In this document: piece by piece, positions 6,397 through 16,280 of the stretch
Layout of the letters: each line of letters opens with the position of its first letter
Position numbering within the stretch: the first letter of the stretch is position 1
Source of the DNA: an uncultured Anaeromusa sp.
GTDB lineage: Bacteria > Bacillota > Negativicutes > Anaeromusales > Anaeromusaceae
Assembly: GCF_963668665.1 (NCBI RefSeq)
Contig: NZ_OY764902.1
Span: 986,001 to 1,050,000, forward strand
Direction: 5' to 3'
Length of the DNA stretch: 64,000 nt
Made by a program: the position numbers and the translations under genes
Notes under the pieces: model-generated
What the model was told of the DNA's origin: nothing
The model's input: the letters and a program-made list of their open reading frames with translations, nothing else
Database searches by the model: none

Positions 6397-8976
6397 TCAT
6401 TTGGCTTGCGCCCAGTTGACACCGTAATGCACGTCCACAAGTAAAGGCACCTGCAGACAAACAGCTTGCTCCATTTTTTCTTTGACGAGAGCTGCCACCG
6501 CCAAGCGTTCCTCTTCCACTACTTCCAACACCAATTCATCGTGCACCTGCAACAGCAAACGCGAGCGCAGCTGTTTTTCCTGCAACGCCTCAAAGACAAG
6601 GAGCATGGCTTTTTTAATAATATCCGCCGCACTCCCCTGAATCGGCGTATTCATGGCGGTGCGTTCCGCAAAGGAGCGCTGATTGAAGTTGCGACTGTTA
6701 ATATCGGTCAAATAACGCCGGCGTCCCAGCATAGTTTCCACATAGCCGTCCTTACGAGCCTGGGCTACGGCATTCTCCATAAAGGTCTTCACTTTGGGGT
6801 AACGAGCAAAATAGCCTTCAATATATACGGCAGCTTCATTGCGGCTCACTCCCAAGTCCCTGGCCAAACCATAATCGCTGATGCCGTAGACAATGCCAAA
6901 ATTTACCGCCTTAGCCCTTCTGCGCAGTTCCGGCGTCACGTCCTCCATAGTTACGCCAAACACCTCCGCTGCGGTCCGGGCATGAATATCTTGATTCTTT
7001 AAAAAGGCGTCAATAAACGATTCATCTCCAGACATATGCGCCAGCACCCGCAGTTCAATCTGCGAATAGTCCGCCGACATTAACCAGGCATAGCCTTCTC
7101 CAGGCACAAACAACTCCCGGATACGACGACCTGTTTCCGTTCGCACTGGAATGTTCTGCAGGTTTGGCTCCGAACTGCTCAGCCGCCCCGTAGAGGTCAC
7201 CATTTGATTAAAATGCGTATACACACGATTATTCTGGCGACTAACCAAGGCGGCCAAGCCTTCCAAATAGGTGCTTTTAAGCTTACTTAGCATGCGATAT
7301 TCCAGCAGTTGGTCCACTACAGCATGGTGGCCGCTTAACTTTTCCAACACCTCAGCATCTGTGGAGTAGCCTGTTTTCGTTTTTTTCTGCACCGGCAAAC
7401 CCAATTTTTCGAACAATATTACGCCCAGCTGTTTGGTGGAATTAACATTAAATTCTTCGCCCGCCGCCGCATGAATCCCCGTCAACAGCTCCTTTATCCG
7501 CTGTCCCAGTTCTTCATTCACTTCTTGGAGGTGAATAAAATCTACTGCAATTCCTTGCGCTTCCATGACCGCTAAAACTCGTACCAGCGGAAGCTCCAAG
7601 GAAAAATACAATTCGCGCATATGTTGAGCATCCAACTGCGCCTCCAGGATAGGCTGTAATTCCAAAAGCGCCTTTGCACCATAAGCCGCTGCATCTTGTT
7701 CAGGCAAGGAAGCCAACGACTCCTCCCGGCCCAAATAGCGCAGACAAATGGAAGCAAATGAAGCTTCCCCTTGGGTTGCGTCCAGCAAATAGGCCGCCAA
7801 GGCCGTATCGAAAGCAATGAAAAACTCCGCTTGCCGTTCTTGCAGTAACCACCGCACCAACCGCTTCACGTCATGTCCAACTGCGTTTTTCTTTGCAACC
7901 AATTCCAGCAGCAGCGTATCCCAGCTTGCGCACTCTGCGGCAAACCAGCATACCTCGGAGCCCTTTGACAAGACCAAACCGCTTAAGCACGGCCCGTCCC
8001 ACAGGGGCCAGACAGCCACCGCCTGCTCTTGCGCCAGCCAAAGAAGCGCCGTTTGCTCTTCCTGCCACTGCAAGGGAGCAAGTTCCTGCTCTGCAGGGGC
8101 GGCAGTCTCTGTCCCATTCACGGCCAGACGCGCCAGCAGGGAACGAAAATCCATTTGTGTAAAAAAGGTGGCCAAAGCCGCCCCCGCCTCCGGTTTGCTT
8201 TGGCGCCAATCTTCCGCTAACGGCATATCGCGGACAATGGTTGCCAGCTTCTTCGACAGCAACGCCAAATCCGCATTAGATATCAATGCTTCCCTAGTTT
8301 TGTTTCCTTTCACCTGCGCCGCTTGCGCCAGCACCTCTTCTAGTGTGCCAAATTGCGCCAGCAGCTTAGCTGCCGTCTTTTCGCCAATACCGGGCACCCC
8401 TGGAATATTGTCCGAGGCATCTCCCATCAACCCTTTTAAGTCAATCAGCCGCAGCGGTTCCATCCCATAAACTTCCTGCACTTTGGCTTCATCGTATACA
8501 TCCATTTCGCTGATCCCTTTGCGCGTCAACAACACCTTGACCGCCGGCTCCACCAATTGCAGCGCATCCCTGTCTCCGGTGACAATCAGCACATCCAGAC
8601 CTTCCTGCGCCGCATCACGGGAAACTCTCCCAATAATGTCGTCGGCTTCATACCCTTCCTGCTCTAAAACAGCCGCGCCAAACGCTGCCGCCAGTTCCCG
8701 TACTAGAGGAAACTGTTCCACCAATTCCACTGGCGTCGCTTTGCGGTGAGCCTTATAATCCCCATATACTTCATTGCGAAAAGTATGCTTGCCTTTATCA
8801 AAAGCCACCACTAACTGCTGAGGCTGCCATTCCCCTAAAAGACGCAGCAGCATGGTCGACAACCCATATACTGCGTTTGTATAACGCCCTGCGGCATCCG
8901 TCAGAAGCGGCAACGCGTAAAAAGCCCGATAGGTCAAGCTGCTTCCGTCAATAATCATGCAAATTGGCTTTGCCAT
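6397..8976 (-). CDS. polA: DNA polymerase I
   Basis: An 859-residue family A polymerase for Okazaki fragment processing and repair. Residues 1 to about 290 form the 5'-3' nuclease (FDKGKHTFRNE, GYEADDIIG, GDRDALQLV). Residues about 300-450 are the remnant 3'-5' exonuclease domain, in which I cannot find the DxE exo I motif, so proofreading is probably lost, as in Bacillus/Thermus enzymes. Residues 450-859 form the polymerase domain with motif A (SADYSQIELRVLAHMSGD), O helix (RRAKAVNFGIVYG) and motif C (VHDELVLEV). The start is the ATG at 8976; only a weak GTGAAG-type site precedes it. It is transcribed divergently from rpsT. Confidence 0.97.
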   Translation of the reverse strand: MAKPICMIIDGSSLTYRAFYALPLLTDAAGRYTNAVYGLSTMLLRLLGEWQPQQLVVAFDKGKHTFRNEVYGDYKAHRKATPVELVEQFPLVRELAAAFGAAVLEQEGYEADDIIGRVSRDAAQEGLDVLIVTGDRDALQLVEPAVKVLLTRKGISEMDVYDEAKVQEVYGMEPLRLIDLKGLMGDASDNIPGVPGIGEKTAAKLLAQFGTLEEVLAQAAQVKGNKTREALISNADLALLSKKLATIVRDMPLAEDWRQSKPEAGAALATFFTQMDFRSLLARLAVNGTETAAPAEQELAPLQWQEEQTALLWLAQEQAVAVWPLWDGPCLSGLVLSKGSEVCWFAAECASWDTLLLELVAKKNAVGHDVKRLVRWLLQERQAEFFIAFDTALAAYLLDATQGEASFASICLRYLGREESLASLPEQDAAAYGAKALLELQPILEAQLDAQHMRELYFSLELPLVRVLAVMEAQGIAVDFIHLQEVNEELGQRIKELLTGIHAAAGEEFNVNSTKQLGVILFEKLGLPVQKKTKTGYSTDAEVLEKLSGHHAVVDQLLEYRMLSKLKSTYLEGLAALVSRQNNRVYTHFNQMVTSTGRLSSSEPNLQNIPVRTETGRRIRELFVPGEGYAWLMSADYSQIELRVLAHMSGDESFIDAFLKNQDIHARTAAEVFGVTMEDVTPELRRRAKAVNFGIVYGISDYGLARDLGVSRNEAAVYIEGYFARYPKVKTFMENAVAQARKDGYVETMLGRRRYLTDINSRNFNQRSFAERTAMNTPIQGSAADIIKKAMLLVFEALQEKQLRSRLLLQVHDELVLEVVEEERLAVAALVKEKMEQAVCLQVPLLVDVHYGVNWAQAK

Positions 8977-9083
8977 GTTTTCACTTCACTTTCTTTTGCT
9001 TAACTGTATATATATTGGCCACGCAAACAAGAAAACCTTTCTAAAATATGATTTTTTTTGCACATCTTCTTTTAAAGCAGCCC

Positions 9084-9112
9084 TTGCTTTTTTGCGAACA
9101 CCATGCTAATAT
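9084..9112 (+). promoter_or_regulatory. rpsT promoter
   Basis: TTGCTT (9084-9089) and TAATAT (9107-9112) are spaced by 17 bases, with TGC immediately before the -10 box. It lies about 20 bases before the rpsT ribosome binding site. Confidence 0.7.
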
Positions 9113-9147
9113 ATTTTAAGTAATATGGTCATAAGGAGGTGAACGAC

Positions 9148-9408
9148 TTGCCGAATATTAAATCCTCTGTACGTAGTGTAAAAACGGACGCAGAACGTCG
9201 CGCGAAAAATTTCGCTGTTAGATCGACGGTCAAAACCGCGACCCGCAAGACGTTGGAAGCCATCAACGGCAAACAGGCGGATGAGGCGAAAACCCTTCTG
9301 ACCACTGCTGTTAGCACCATCGATAAGGCTGCCAAGAAAGGCGTCATCCATAAAAATGCCGCTGCTCGGAAAAAATCCCGTCTGATGAAAAAACTGAACG
9401 CAATGTAA
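9148..9408 (+). CDS. rpsT: 30S ribosomal protein S20
   Basis: Primary 16S rRNA-binding protein of the small subunit, 86 residues, highly basic and alpha-helical. The chain PNIKSS at the start and RKKSRLMKKL near the end are characteristic. The start is a TTG at 9148, seven bases after a perfect AAGGAGGTG; a GTG inside that Shine-Dalgarno would add three residues that S20 proteins lack. The weak start codon fits the known autogenous translational control of S20 in other bacteria (family knowledge, not shown here). It is monocistronic and convergent with holA. Confidence 0.97.
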   Translation: MPNIKSSVRSVKTDAERRAKNFAVRSTVKTATRKTLEAINGKQADEAKTLLTTAVSTIDKAAKKGVIHKNAAARKKSRLMKKLNAM

Positions 9409-9416
9409 GTTTTGCG

Positions 9417-9470
9417 GCAGACAAAAAAAGTGATGGAGAAGCAAGCTTCTCCATCACTTTTTTTGTCTGC
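9417..9470. terminator. Bidirectional terminator between rpsT and holA
   Basis: A perfect 26-bp inverted repeat (9417-9442 with 9445-9470) around a two-base loop contains A7 and T7 tracts on the two arms, so it can terminate transcription from both sides. The last codons of holA lie inside its right arm. Confidence 0.9.
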
Positions 9471-10476
9471 CCTTTTCACACCATAAAATAACGAGTTTCT
9501 CTAACTCCCCTTGAAGCAGCCTTGTCCCTGATTTGATACCGCCTTCGAGCCGCGCCAATTCCTGCAGCAAGTAACGCAGCAAACCTGGCGAGACATCCCC
9601 TCGCTGGCGCAAGAGTTTTTCCGCTACATACGGATGCACTTTCAATTCCTTAGCCAGCTCCTGCTTGCCTCCTTGTACCTCCAGGCTTTGCAGTTGCAGC
9701 CGCAGTTGTCGCGCTAAAAGCGGGATCAGCATGAACGCCCCGTTGGAACTGCGGCAAGCCTCTTCCAACAAAGACAACGCCCTGGCGCACTGCCCTGCAG
9801 CAATAGCATCCAGCAATGCAAAGGAGGAAGCTTCAGGCGTAGCCGCCAGCATAGTCTGCACATCTGTCAGCGAAATCCGCTTGCGTCCTTGCGTGTACAG
9901 CAGCACTTTTTCAGCCTCTTGTTCCAGCCAGCCAGGCGCCAATTGCTGGGACGAGCTGAACAATGAAGCCAACCAAGCCGAAGCATCCCGTTCTAAGGTT
10001 CTGCCGGCTTTCTGCAGGTACTGAGCAAACCAAGCCTCCGCTTCCCATGGACGCAGCATCACACAAGCGGCCTCTACGCCGCCGGCCTGCACCAAAGCCT
10101 TATAAAACCGAGTCCTCTTGTCCAGCTTGGTCGCTGTCAACAGCAAGCCGGCATATTCCGGCCAAGGCGCCACCATCTCGGCGGCAGCGGCAATTTCTTC
10201 GGCCCCCGCCTCCCCCAGCCAAGGACAGCCATGCCACCACAGCCACTTTTGTCCCCCCAAAAAAGGGATTTCCTGCAGCCAAAACCGAAATTCCTCCATA
10301 TCCCATTTGCCGGACACCTTCAACATCTGCCCTGCAGCCGCCTGTTCTTCCGAAACCAGCAGCCCCGCCAGCTGTTGCCCGCTCCTGCGTACCTCCGCCG
10401 CATCTTCGCCGTGGAGCACATAAATGGAATGCGCCGTTCCTTTGCGCACATCCCGCATTAATTCTTCACATGTCAT
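9454..10476 (-). CDS. holA: DNA polymerase III subunit delta
   Basis: Clamp-loader delta subunit that opens the beta sliding clamp. The 340-residue protein has the HolA pattern: an N-terminal AAA-like domain beginning YVLHGEDAAEVRR, central lid region, and a C-terminal helical collar with LLARQLRLQLQ and LKVHPYVAEKLLRQ. As usual for delta there is no functional P-loop. The ATG at 10476 was chosen because the homologous region begins at MTCEELM. It lies 34 bases after comEC, giving the usual comEA-comEC-holA order. The stop codon region is folded into the shared terminator with rpsT. Confidence 0.93.
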   Translation of the reverse strand: MTCEELMRDVRKGTAHSIYVLHGEDAAEVRRSGQQLAGLLVSEEQAAAGQMLKVSGKWDMEEFRFWLQEIPFLGGQKWLWWHGCPWLGEAGAEEIAAAAEMVAPWPEYAGLLLTATKLDKRTRFYKALVQAGGVEAACVMLRPWEAEAWFAQYLQKAGRTLERDASAWLASLFSSSQQLAPGWLEQEAEKVLLYTQGRKRISLTDVQTMLAATPEASSFALLDAIAAGQCARALSLLEEACRSSNGAFMLIPLLARQLRLQLQSLEVQGGKQELAKELKVHPYVAEKLLRQRGDVSPGLLRYLLQELARLEGGIKSGTRLLQGELEKLVILWCEKGRQKK

Positions 10477-10510
10477 AGTTACGCCCCGTTTCAGAGTATA
10501 TTCCGCTGAT

Positions 10511-12838
10511 TTAGTGTACCCCAAAGCCCGGCGTTGTGGCAAGGCGCAAAACATGTCCATCTGTAAAAACCCGCACAGTACCGTCGCGATCCGTCCGCCA
10601 TACGCGAGCTCCGTTCCGTGTTAATTCTTGCAGCGTCTCCGCATGAGGATGTCCGAAATAATTATTGCGCCCCACCGAAATCAAGGCTATTTGCGGCGCC
10701 AGCTTTGCCAAAGCTTCTGCCTCCCAAGCAAAGCGGGATCCATGATGCGGCATTTTCAACACATCGCAGTGCAAATCCCGCGGTAGCCAAGAGTTCTCTA
10801 ACTTTGCATCGCCGGTCAGTAAAAAACTTTTTTCTCCATAAGCCAGCCACACAACCAACGATTCGTCATTTTCGCCTTTCACAAGGCCGCCTGGCGAACG
10901 CAACGCATAAAAGGACACGCCGTCATCTTCCCAGGAAACCCCTTCTCCAGGCGGAATACGACATACGGAAAGCCCCGCCGGCAACGCGAGCTGCAACGCG
11001 CTTTGCCCCGGTTTTTCCATAGTCGGAGCCATCAGATAACGGCAGGGGAAACTATATAAGACCGCCTGGGCGCCGCCCATGTGGTCTGCATGACCATGGG
11101 TCAGCACAATGCCTTGCAGCTTCGATACGCCTAGGCGCCGCAAATGAGGAACAACAACCTTGCTACCGGCATCTCCTTGCCTCCACACGCCGCCAGCATC
11201 CACCACCCAGGCATGACGGTGCGGCGTCAGCACTACCAGCGCATCCCCCTCGCCAACATCGAGCATATGCACTTCCAGTTCCGGCGGCAGCCACAGCCAA
11301 GGACCCAGCCACAGTGCGCACACCACCAGCCACAAACCGCCTTGCTGCAGCGCAGGCAAAGTTCGCCGCCAAAAAATTGTCAAAGCCGCAAAATAAGCTG
11401 CCCCTGCCAGCGCTCCCGGCGGCGGTACATAAGCCAACGCTCCTGGCGCCTTGGTGCACAAGGCGGCAAGGAAGCTGCCTAAATATACAAGCCCTTGACA
11501 CAAGCCCCATATCGGAGTCAGTATTACATCCCCTAAAAGAAGGCCTGCCGCCAACGAGCCTAAGCCAAAAATCATAGCACTTTCTAAAAGTGGAAGCACC
11601 AGTAAATTCGCCAGAAAAGAAACAAGCGAAAACTGTTGAAAATAAAAAGCTAACAACGGTAGTGACGCCATCTGCGCTCCCCAGGTAATAGCCAGCGGCG
11701 CCCCCAGCACTGCAGGAACGCGCCATGTCTGAAGACATTTTAGCGCTTGCGGCGCCAATAAAATCAACCCCGCCGTCGCAAAAAAAGAAAGCTGAAAACC
11801 AATATCCCAGAGCCACAATGGCTGAAACAGCAGCAGTCCCCACGCACAAAGCGCCAAAGAATAGACGGCTTCTTTCTCCCGCCTCCAAGCCAAGGCGCCC
11901 AAAGCCACCAGGCCCATACAAACCGACCGAGCTACCGGAGCGCACCAACCGGCAATGCAAGCATACAGCACAATGCCTGCGCCAACAAAAGCCACCTTGC
12001 TTTTCTTTCCAAAATTCATCCAGGAACCAAGCCAAAGAAGCATCGCTCCCAGCAAGGACACATGCGAGCCGGAAACCGATAAAATATGAACAAGACCTGT
12101 ATCGCGAAAATTTTGGGCTGTTTCCTGTGCAATACCGGCATAACCGCCAAAGAGCATCCCGTTCAAAACGCCTGCTGTCTCTGGTGATAACCTCTCGGCA
12201 ACGCGCGCCGTCAAGGCCTCGCGCCATTGCGAAAATCGCCACTGCCCCCATTCATACGCGCCAGGATGACGCAACACCCGAACCATTCCTGTTTTAGCCT
12301 TCAAGGTCCCTGCAATTTCCTGGACCGCCAGCATTCGCTCGCGTTGAACTTGTCCCTCATCACGAAAAGCGTTGTTGGAACTTAATTTTCCTTCAACTCT
12401 TAAAACATCGCCTACGCCGGTATCACCTGCAGGGTATTTCAGCCAGACCGACTGGGTGCAGGAAGTCAACGTACCTCCCGGATCACCAACGACGTAACAA
12501 GCAAGACGCCCGCGCACCCAACCAGGCTCCTCCTCAATAACGGCCTGCTCCGCTAAAACGCCTTCTACTAATACAGGTTTTCCTTGCCAATGCGCTACTC
12601 CTTGCCGCCACTGTTCTAAAACCTGTTCTTCCCGCAAGACGCCAGCCAATGCTGCAGCCACTAATAGACAGACCAACGCCGCTCTTTTAAAACGCTGCGC
12701 CAGCGCCGCAGCGCCTAGCACAGCGACTGCGAATGCCAGTTGAAACGTTAAAACCGGCAACACGATCTCCGTATTGCCGTAAAAATAGATCCCCCCTGCT
12801 GTTATTGTCAACAGCAGCCAAAGAAATGACAAAATCAC
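10511..12838 (-). CDS. comEC: DNA internalization protein ComEC/Rec2
   Basis: Membrane channel for single-stranded DNA uptake during natural transformation, 775 residues. It has an N-terminal DUF4131/OB-like region with several membrane helices, a central competence domain of many hydrophobic helices (about residues 220-490), and a C-terminal metallo-beta-lactamase-like domain with THGHADHMGG. All three domains are present and intact. It starts with a GTG that overlaps the comEA stop in the tetranucleotide GTGA, so translation is coupled. No other late competence genes lie in this window, so functional transformation is only suggested. Confidence 0.94.
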   Translation of the reverse strand: MILSFLWLLLTITAGGIYFYGNTEIVLPVLTFQLAFAVAVLGAAALAQRFKRAALVCLLVAAALAGVLREEQVLEQWRQGVAHWQGKPVLVEGVLAEQAVIEEEPGWVRGRLACYVVGDPGGTLTSCTQSVWLKYPAGDTGVGDVLRVEGKLSSNNAFRDEGQVQRERMLAVQEIAGTLKAKTGMVRVLRHPGAYEWGQWRFSQWREALTARVAERLSPETAGVLNGMLFGGYAGIAQETAQNFRDTGLVHILSVSGSHVSLLGAMLLWLGSWMNFGKKSKVAFVGAGIVLYACIAGWCAPVARSVCMGLVALGALAWRREKEAVYSLALCAWGLLLFQPLWLWDIGFQLSFFATAGLILLAPQALKCLQTWRVPAVLGAPLAITWGAQMASLPLLAFYFQQFSLVSFLANLLVLPLLESAMIFGLGSLAAGLLLGDVILTPIWGLCQGLVYLGSFLAALCTKAPGALAYVPPPGALAGAAYFAALTIFWRRTLPALQQGGLWLVVCALWLGPWLWLPPELEVHMLDVGEGDALVVLTPHRHAWVVDAGGVWRQGDAGSKVVVPHLRRLGVSKLQGIVLTHGHADHMGGAQAVLYSFPCRYLMAPTMEKPGQSALQLALPAGLSVCRIPPGEGVSWEDDGVSFYALRSPGGLVKGENDESLVVWLAYGEKSFLLTGDAKLENSWLPRDLHCDVLKMPHHGSRFAWEAEALAKLAPQIALISVGRNNYFGHPHAETLQELTRNGARVWRTDRDGTVRVFTDGHVLRLATTPGFGVH

Positions 12839-13410
12839 AACGCCAGCCTGCCTTGCAGTCGCTCTAAGAGCGTTTCGTTTATGCCGGGAATTTGCAAAAG
12901 TTCCTGCATAGAATGAAACGACCCGTGTTCTGTACGATATTGCACAATACGCCGCGCCAAGACCGGACTAACTCCAGGCAGACGGTCCAATTCCGCCTCG
13001 CTTGCGACATTCAAGAAAATAGCCGGGGCGCCCGCACCAGCGACAGCACGACTACTTTGATTTTTAGCCGCCAAAGCCTTACGGCTTGGCACCTTTACCT
13101 GCATGCCGTCCTTACACTTTTGCACCAAATTCACTTTTTGCAAATCCGCACTCTCATCAACTCCGCCAGCCAAAGCCAGCACGTCCGATACGCGCATTCC
13201 CGGCTCTACTTGGTAAAGCCCCGGAACCGCTACCGCCCCGCTGACATAAACCTTGGCCAACGCTTTGCCCTGAACTGGCTCCGCCTCCAACTTTACAGCC
13301 GTTTCCAGCGATGTTGTAGATTCCTTGCCGCTTAAAGATTGTATTGCATAACCTCCGCACACCACTAAAATCAATAAGACTGCAAGAACATATACGCGCA
13401 CTGCCGGCAT
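12835..13410 (-). CDS. comEA: Competence protein ComEA (SLBB plus helix-hairpin-helix)
   Basis: DNA receptor for transformation: an inner-membrane anchor, a linker, an SLBB domain (VYVSGAVAVPGLYQVEPG) and a C-terminal pair of helix-hairpin-helix motifs (DRLPGVSPVLARRIVQYR and LLQIPGINETLLERL) that bind DNA. The ATG at 13410 has GGGAG at good distance and begins just before the membrane segment; in-frame ATGs at 13419 and 13446 are possible but lack well-spaced sites. The protein is 191 residues from this start. It is coupled to comEC by a four-base overlap. Confidence 0.9.
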   Translation of the reverse strand: MPAVRVYVLAVLLILVVCGGYAIQSLSGKESTTSLETAVKLEAEPVQGKALAKVYVSGAVAVPGLYQVEPGMRVSDVLALAGGVDESADLQKVNLVQKCKDGMQVKVPSRKALAAKNQSSRAVAGAGAPAIFLNVASEAELDRLPGVSPVLARRIVQYRTEHGSFHSMQELLQIPGINETLLERLQGRLAL

Positions 13411-13533
13411 GACTGCCATCTCCCTTTCTCTAGCTTCTTTATTCATTACTGCTTCGACGCGACCATAAGCATCCCTGCTTTGGCAAGAAAAACCGTCGAC
13501 GAGATCTTTGGGCGGGAATACGAAAATGATATA

Positions 13534-13573
13534 GTAAAAAAACGGGCTGCATCGCCAAACGCAATGCAGCCCG
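13534..13573 (-). terminator. Terminator of the leuS-miniprotein transcript
   Basis: A ten-base perfect stem (13543-13552 with 13564-13573) is followed on the minus strand by seven T residues. It lies 14 bases after the stop of the small cysteine-rich gene. Confidence 0.88.
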
Positions 13574-13586
13574 CCCTATAGACCTT

Positions 13587-13730
13587 TTATTTTCCCGTAT
13601 AATTTCCTTCTCGCATGCAAAATACTTGATTTTGATTATTGCGGTGAAAGTTGATGCATTCGCAGCATTTGCCGTGCCGCTCGCAGTTGTTCTTCGGACA
13701 AATACAGTTCGTTTCGTTGCAGTTTTCCAT
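13587..13730 (-). CDS. Cysteine-rich miniprotein, 47 residues
   Basis: A small gene with clear expression signals: AAAGGAG lies eight bases before the ATG at 13730 and a strong terminator follows the TAA. The 47-residue product holds eight cysteines (4, 9, 11, 16, 22, 23, 25, 38) and His19 and His29, in the pattern C-x-C-x4-C-x5-CC-x-C-x12-C. This suggests a zinc or Fe-S site, or a disulfide-rich fold. The arrangement resembles small clostridial Cys-rich proteins of the DUF6485 type, but I am not certain of the family. It begins 59 bases after leuS with no terminator between, so it should be co-transcribed with leuS under T-box control. Function unknown. Confidence 0.8.
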   Translation of the reverse strand: MENCNETNCICPKNNCERHGKCCECINFHRNNQNQVFCMREGNYTGK

Positions 13731-13789
13731 AGTAACAGCTCCTTTTTTAGGGAGACATCGGCCTTGCCAATGTCTTCTTTACTCTGTTT

Positions 13790-16276
13790 CTATTTTACTA
13801 CAATATTCACTAATTTTTGCGGCACACAAATAACTTTTACAACTTTTTTGTCACCAATCGCCTGTTGCACCCGTTCTTGCCCCATAGCCAGCTTTTCCAG
13901 CTCGGTAGCGTTCAGACCAACAGGAGCAACGATCTTGTCTCTCACCTTGCCGTTGATCTGCAGAACCAATTCCACTTCTTCCACCTGCAAAGCTGCATCA
14001 TCATACACCGGCCAGCTTTGCTTATGCACACTGCCATTTCCGCCGATAAGCTGCCAAAGCTCCTCGGCCATATGCGGCGCAAAAGGGGCAATTAGACGCA
14101 GTGAAGACGAAACTAGTTCCTGCGCCAAACCGGAAACCTGGGCTTTCGGCTCCTCTTTCAAAGCATACATAGCATTAACCAATTCCATAATGGAACTGAT
14201 CGCTGTATTGAAGTTAAAACGCTGTTCAACGTCCTCAGTCACCTTTTTAATGGTGCCATGAAGCGCCCGGCGTAATTCTTTCGCTTCTTTTTCCAGCTGT
14301 TCTGGCGCGTATTCGCCGTTTTCCTCAGCAGGCATAAACTGTGCATAGTGAAGCATGATCCGCCAGAAACGACCCAAGAAACGGAAGGCGCCTTCTACGC
14401 CCTGATCGCTCCACTCCAGATCCCGTTCCGGAGGCGCTGCAAAAAGAATAAATAAACGGGCTGTATCGGCGCCGTATTTTTCAACAATCTCCCCTGGAGC
14501 TACGACATTGCCTTTAGATTTCGACATTTTCGAACCGTCTTTAAGCACCATACCCTGGGTAAGCAAGTTCTTAAAGGGTTCATTGGCATTAATCAAGCCG
14601 GCATCCTTTAATACCTTAGTAAAGAAGCGAGAATACAGCAAATGCAAAATTGCATGCTCTATACCGCCAATATATTGGTCTACCGGCATCCAGTAGTCGC
14701 CTTTCCCCATATCAAAAGGCGCCTGGGTATTGCGCGGATCCGTATAACGCAAATAATACCAAGAAGAGCAAATAAAGGTATCCATTGTATCCGTTTCACG
14801 CCGCGCGTCAGCTCCGCATTTCGGGCATTTGCATTTCACAAACTCTTCCGCATCCGCTAAGGGAGAGACTACGCCAGCGTCAAAACGCACATTTTCCGGC
14901 AGCAGCACCGGCAAATCTTCCTGCGGCACCGGTACAACGCCGCACTCAGGACAATAAATCACAGGAATAGGCGCGCCCCAATAGCGCTGACGGGATACCA
15001 GCCAATCACGCAAACGATAATTGACCCGCCGCGTTCCTACGCCTTGGTCTTCCAGCCAAGAAGCAATGGCGCTTTTAGCCGCCTCATTGCTCAAGCCGCT
15101 GAAACGTCCGGAATCAACAAGTACGCCGGCTCCGTCGTAAGCGCCTTCCATGGAAGCCACATCGAAAATCTGCCCTTCCGGCTGTACCACCACTTTTTTC
15201 GGCAAACCGTACTTACCGGCAAAAATCCAGTCTCGTTCATCATGGGCCGGCACGCCCATGACAGCGCCTGTGCCGTATTCGTACAGCACATAGTTAGCTA
15301 CCCATACCGGAACCGGTTCTCCTGTAAAGGGATGAACCGCATAAACGCCGGTAAAAATGCCTTCCTTTTCCGTTTCCGAAGAAGTACGGCTGATTTCATT
15401 CATAGAACGCACTTTTTCCACAAAAGCGCGCACTGCAGCTTCTTCCGGGCGGCCGGCAATCATTTTCTCCACCAACGGATGCTCTGGCGCTAAAACAACA
15501 TAACTAACGCCAAATACGGTATCCTGCCGTGTGGTATAAACAGGGATTTTTTCGCCCAATTCGGGCAAATCAAAGGAAAACTCTGCGCCTTCGCTGCGGC
15601 CAATCCAGTTTTCCTGCATAGTTTTTACCCGCTCCGGCCAGCCTTTCAGTTCGTCCAAATCTTCCAAGAGACGATCCGCATAGTCGGTTATACGGAAAAA
15701 CCATTGTTCCAGGTCTTTTTTGACAACTGCCGAATCACAACGCCAGCAGTGACCGTCAATAACCTGCTCATTAGCCAATACAGTATTGCATTCGTCACAC
15801 CAATTAACGGAAGCCTTCTTTTTATAAGCCAAGCCGCGCTCTAAAAAGAGCAAAAACAGCCATTGCGTCCAGCGATAATATTCCGGATGGCATGTAGCCA
15901 CCTCGCGGCTCCAATCGTAAGACAAGCCCAGTTCCTGCTGTTGACGCCGCATGTTGTCGATATTGGACCAAGTCCAGTTTGCCGGATGGATGCCATTTTT
16001 AATAGCGGCATTCTCCGCTGGCATGCCAAACGCGTCCCACCCCATAGGATGCAGCACATTATAGCCTTGCATCATTTTAAAGCGGGCGATAACGTCGCCA
16101 ATGGAATAATTGCGCACATGACCCATATGTAGATTGCCGGAAGGATAAGGAAACATCTCCAAAACATAGTATTCCGGTTTCTGTCGGTTCAAACTAGTCT
16201 GGTAAAGGCTTTCCTCGTGCCATTTTTCTTGCCATTTCCGTTCAATTTCGAAAGGAACATACTTATTTTCAATCAT
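13790..16276 (-). CDS. leuS: Leucyl-tRNA synthetase
   Basis: Class I aminoacyl-tRNA synthetase charging tRNA-Leu, 828 residues. The HIGH-type motif reads [14 protein letters not shown] near residue 43, and KMSKS is intact ([13 protein letters not shown] near residue 575). A zinc-binding CxxC pair region (CPECG, CKCPKCG), the CP1 editing domain with TRQDT and the C-terminal anticodon-binding and LeuRS-specific region (NGKVRDKI) are all present. The ATG at 16276 follows AAGGAAGG and is the family start ([15 protein letters not shown]); the 65 codons open upstream lie inside the T-box leader. A strong promoter and T-box leader precede it and a small Cys-rich gene follows. Confidence 0.97.
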   Translation of the reverse strand: MIENKYVPFEIERKWQEKWHEESLYQTSLNRQKPEYYVLEMFPYPSGNLHMGHVRNYSIGDVIARFKMMQGYNVLHPMGWDAFGMPAENAAIKNGIHPANWTWSNIDNMRRQQQELGLSYDWSREVATCHPEYYRWTQWLFLLFLERGLAYKKKASVNWCDECNTVLANEQVIDGHCWRCDSAVVKKDLEQWFFRITDYADRLLEDLDELKGWPERVKTMQENWIGRSEGAEFSFDLPELGEKIPVYTTRQDTVFGVSYVVLAPEHPLVEKMIAGRPEEAAVRAFVEKVRSMNEISRTSSETEKEGIFTGVYAVHPFTGEPVPVWVANYVLYEYGTGAVMGVPAHDERDWIFAGKYGLPKKVVVQPEGQIFDVASMEGAYDGAGVLVDSGRFSGLSNEAAKSAIASWLEDQGVGTRRVNYRLRDWLVSRQRYWGAPIPVIYCPECGVVPVPQEDLPVLLPENVRFDAGVVSPLADAEEFVKCKCPKCGADARRETDTMDTFICSSWYYLRYTDPRNTQAPFDMGKGDYWMPVDQYIGGIEHAILHLLYSRFFTKVLKDAGLINANEPFKNLLTQGMVLKDGSKMSKSKGNVVAPGEIVEKYGADTARLFILFAAPPERDLEWSDQGVEGAFRFLGRFWRIMLHYAQFMPAEENGEYAPEQLEKEAKELRRALHGTIKKVTEDVEQRFNFNTAISSIMELVNAMYALKEEPKAQVSGLAQELVSSSLRLIAPFAPHMAEELWQLIGGNGSVHKQSWPVYDDAALQVEEVELVLQINGKVRDKIVAPVGLNATELEKLAMGQERVQQAIGDKKVVKVICVPQKLVNIVVK

Positions 16277-16280
16277 CGTC

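Noticed and set aside
11163..12251. A 362-codon same-strand open frame inside comEC in another frame
   Set aside because: It is fully covered by the intact comEC reading frame; its translation is low-complexity, rich in Cys, Gly and Arg.
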